A DNA stretch of 64,000 bases from Bradyrhizobium zhanjiangense (GTDB taxonomy: Bacteria > Pseudomonadota > Alphaproteobacteria > Rhizobiales > Xanthobacteraceae). The translations under genes were made by a program, and so were the position numbers. The stretch is from positions 7,709,001-7,773,000 of the forward strand of contig NZ_CP022221.1 in the NCBI RefSeq assembly GCF_004114935.1. The letters run 5' to 3'. Positions 62,434-64,000 of this stretch are shown here, piece by piece. Numbering within the stretch: position 1 is the stretch's first letter; each line of letters starts with the position of its first letter. The notes beneath the pieces were generated by a model. That model had not been told where the DNA came from. It was given only the letters and a program-made list of their open reading frames with translations, and searched no databases.

Positions 62434-62880
62434 ATGCTGTTGCGATTGACACGATCGATGCGGATCAGGGTGGGGCGCCTCGTTGCCCTCGCCTATCTGT
62501 TCTGCGTGCTCGCGCCCGCAGCCGCGCTCGCCTGGGGCAGCGGTCCGGCACCGTGTCTTGCGGACGAGGCCCCGCTCGCCGATCTCGCGCCGGCGCACCA
62601 CCAGATGCAGGCAAGCCATCAGCATGGCGCTCCCTCGCATGACCACGCGGGAGCGCATGCGCATCACCAGACCGCTGCGCAGGACGCGCCCGCTCCGCAT
62701 CATCATGGCGGCAAGGGCACGACCGGACCGTGCTGCGGGATGATGTGCGTGAGTGCGCTGCCGACCGATCTGCCCAGCGTCGCCAAGCCGCTTCAGCCCA
62801 TCTCCGCCTGCGCGCCCGAGATCGTGGCCAGCCTGCACAGCGCGACGCCGCCCCTGCACTACCGCCCTCCCATCGCCTGA
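62434..62880 (+). CDS. His- and Cys-rich exported protein, probable copper/metal handling
   Basis: 148 residues from ATG 62434 (62458 is an alternative). One N-terminal hydrophobic stretch (GRLVALAYLFCVLAPAAALA) is a signal peptide or anchor. It is followed by a His-rich region (HHQMQASHQHGAPSHDH and more) and a CCGMMC motif in GPCCGMMCVSALP. No named family can be given. It is the first gene of a rightward set with a lipoprotein and a TolC-like channel, which fits copper or heavy-metal efflux. Confidence 0.65.
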   Translation: MLLRLTRSMRIRVGRLVALAYLFCVLAPAAALAWGSGPAPCLADEAPLADLAPAHHQMQASHQHGAPSHDHAGAHAHHQTAAQDAPAPHHHGGKGTTGPCCGMMCVSALPTDLPSVAKPLQPISACAPEIVASLHSATPPLHYRPPIA

Positions 62881-62959
62881 TCTGACGCGACGACGTCAGG
62901 CCGAGCGCGCGTCTGCGCGCGCGAACCTGTGGTCTTTACGGACAGATCAGGGATGAATC

Positions 62960-63244
62960 ATGTTGACGCTTTCCGGGGCGAAGTCCGCCGCCGCATCCGC
63001 GGCGCGTGGACGACATTTTCTATTTAGTTGGTCGCTGCTGACCGTGATTGCGCTGGCGTTGGCCGGCTGCACGCCCACAACGACACACATCGCCGCCGCG
63101 GATCCTGCCGATCCCGCGGCCAAGGTGGCGCCCGCCCTCTATCGTTCCACGATCGCGCCCTACAGCAGCCTGCGGCCGGCGACGCCGGCACCATGGCGCG
63201 AGCGCAACGAGAATGTCGCGCCGCAGCCGAAGCAAGACCGGTAG
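62960..63244 (+). CDS. Small lipoprotein, unknown function
   Basis: 94 residues from ATG 62960. The lipobox LALAGC follows a hydrophobic stretch (FSWSLLTVIALALAGC), so the mature protein should be lipidated at that Cys and held at the outer or inner membrane. The rest is Ala/Pro-rich, without a family. It is nine bases before the TolC-like gene. Confidence 0.7.
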   Translation: MLTLSGAKSAAASAARGRHFLFSWSLLTVIALALAGCTPTTTHIAAADPADPAAKVAPALYRSTIAPYSSLRPATPAPWRERNENVAPQPKQDR

Positions 63245-63253
63245 GAGCGCGCC

Positions 63254-64000
63254 ATGGCACATCATTTCGCGCGAAGCCTGCTCGTTCTCGCTGCGCTCAG
63301 TCTGTCCGGCTGCGCCGCGTTCTCGCCCGACAGCGGCATGACGACAGTCTCGGAGCTGACGAGCCAGAGCATCAGCAAGGACGTCGCCTTCGTGCGAACA
63401 AGCGAGGGAGAGCGCGCAGTTGACGGGCGCATGCGCCAGCTGCTGTCGCGGACATTGACCGCAGACACTGCCGTGCAGATCGCGCTGCTCAACAACAAGG
63501 GGCTGCAAGCGGCCTACAACGAGCTGGCGCTGGCCGAGACCGATCTGGTCGAGCAGAGCCTGCCGCCCAATCCGGTGTTCTCGATCTCGCGGATCTCAGG
63601 CAATAGCGCCAGCGAGATCGAGCGCCAGGTGGTGGGTGACATCCTCGCGCTCGCCACCCTGCCGTTCCGCTCCGACATCGCCCGCGACCGTTTTCGCCAG
63701 GCCCAATTGCGCGCGGCACTGGCAACATTGCGGCTCGCCGCCGACGTCCGGCGCGCTTATTGGCGCGCCGTTGCCGGCAACGAGATGGTGGTGCTGCTGA
63801 CGGACGCGAAGGCGACGGCGGAATCGACCGCACAGCTCGCGGTCAAGCTCGGCGAAACCGGCTCGCTCAACAAGCTCGACCAGGCGCGCGAGCAGGTGTT
63901 TTACGCCGAGACCACCGCCGACCTCGCCACCGCACGGCAGACGGCAGCGAGCGCACGCGAAAGGCTCGCACGCCTGATGGGACTGTGGGACGGCGGCCTC
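63254..64000 (+). CDS. TolC-family outer-membrane efflux lipoprotein (3' truncated by window edge)
   Basis: 249 residues are visible from ATG 63254, after GTAGGAGCG; the frame is open at the window end. A lipobox LSLSGC (Cys near 20) gives a CusC/OprM-like lipidated anchor. The helical repeat starts DTAVQIALLNNKGLQAAYNE and QARQTAASARERLARLMGLW-type sequence follows, as in outer-membrane channels of RND systems. Downstream genes (multicopper oxidase or RND pump) would lie outside the window; that is an expectation only. Confidence 0.85.
   Translation, partial: MAHHFARSLLVLAALSLSGCAAFSPDSGMTTVSELTSQSISKDVAFVRTSEGERAVDGRMRQLLSRTLTADTAVQIALLNNKGLQAAYNELALAETDLVEQSLPPNPVFSISRISGNSASEIERQVVGDILALATLPFRSDIARDRFRQAQLRAALATLRLAADVRRAYWRAVAGNEMVVLLTDAKATAESTAQLAVKLGETGSLNKLDQAREQVFYAETTADLATARQTAASARERLARLMGLWDGGL

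Overview
The window is GC-rich, densely coding bacterial chromosome. It fits Bradyrhizobium or a close relative (Alphaproteobacteria, Hyphomicrobiales). The reasons are the gene families present (DUF6894, HutD, several class III cyclases, SAM/AAA/TPR cyclases), many ATGA/GTGA start-stop overlaps, and short palindromic repeats (CATGGCCGGG type and GCAATCCAG type) of the kind scattered through Bradyrhizobium genomes. The assignment is inference; there is no rRNA or tRNA to anchor it.

Layout. (1) 1-7656, aromatic catabolism: the end of a GntR/FCD regulator, an FAH-family hydrolase with a DUF1185 protein, an Lrp/AsnC regulator divergent from 4-hydroxyphenylpyruvate dioxygenase (hppD) coupled to a small Rieske protein, and a reverse-strand hpaE-hpaD-FAH set for homoprotocatechuate meta-cleavage. 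(2) 8036-12546: a TauE/SafE permease, small hypothetical proteins and a large winged-helix/ATPase/TPR regulator. (3) 12577-17781: three class III nucleotidyl cyclases plus hutD. (4) 18094-20637: a compact bufferin-type RiPP operon (DUF2282 precursor, DUF692/MNIO enzyme, DUF2063 partner, DoxX). (5) 20651-23258: an SDR remnant, a methyltransferase and an L,D-transpeptidase. (6) 23525-28338, surface polysaccharide functions: flippase, glycosyltransferase, Tat-exported GH10 enzyme and a DUF6492 protein. (7) 28433-32693: a PIMT-like methyltransferase behind a SAM/cyclase/AAA/TPR protein. (8) 32830-40528: a 2152-residue NRPS (A-T-C-A-T-C, no thioesterase), a small Lys-rich protein and a 4'-phosphopantetheinyl transferase, followed by a class II deacetylase. 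(9) 41789-44759: an SMP-30 protein and a PQQ-type beta-propeller dehydrogenase with a cytochrome c domain. (10) 44967-47639: small proteins and a gamma-glutamyltransferase. (11) 47680-55657, amine and amino-acid use: FAD oxidase, polar amino-acid ABC transporter, DadA, class III aminotransferase and two XRE-cupin regulators. (12) 55869-59672: a three-subunit molybdenum hydroxylase with a divergent TetR regulator. (13) 60614-64000: a DUF4864 protein, an MFS transporter and the start of a probable copper/heavy-metal efflux operon (His/Cys-rich protein, lipoprotein, TolC-like channel) that runs off the right edge.

The most unusual items are the bufferin-type operon with a possible ECF-sigma promoter, and the thioesterase-less NRPS whose second adenylation domain lacks the Asp that normally binds the alpha-amino group. 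Others are a perfect FNR/FixK-type box directly in front of the oxygen-dependent hppD, a WGR-like/cyclase fusion, and an L,D-transpeptidase with a second, apparently catalytically dead YkuD-like domain. Regulatory calls rest on inspection only; no search or alignment was run.
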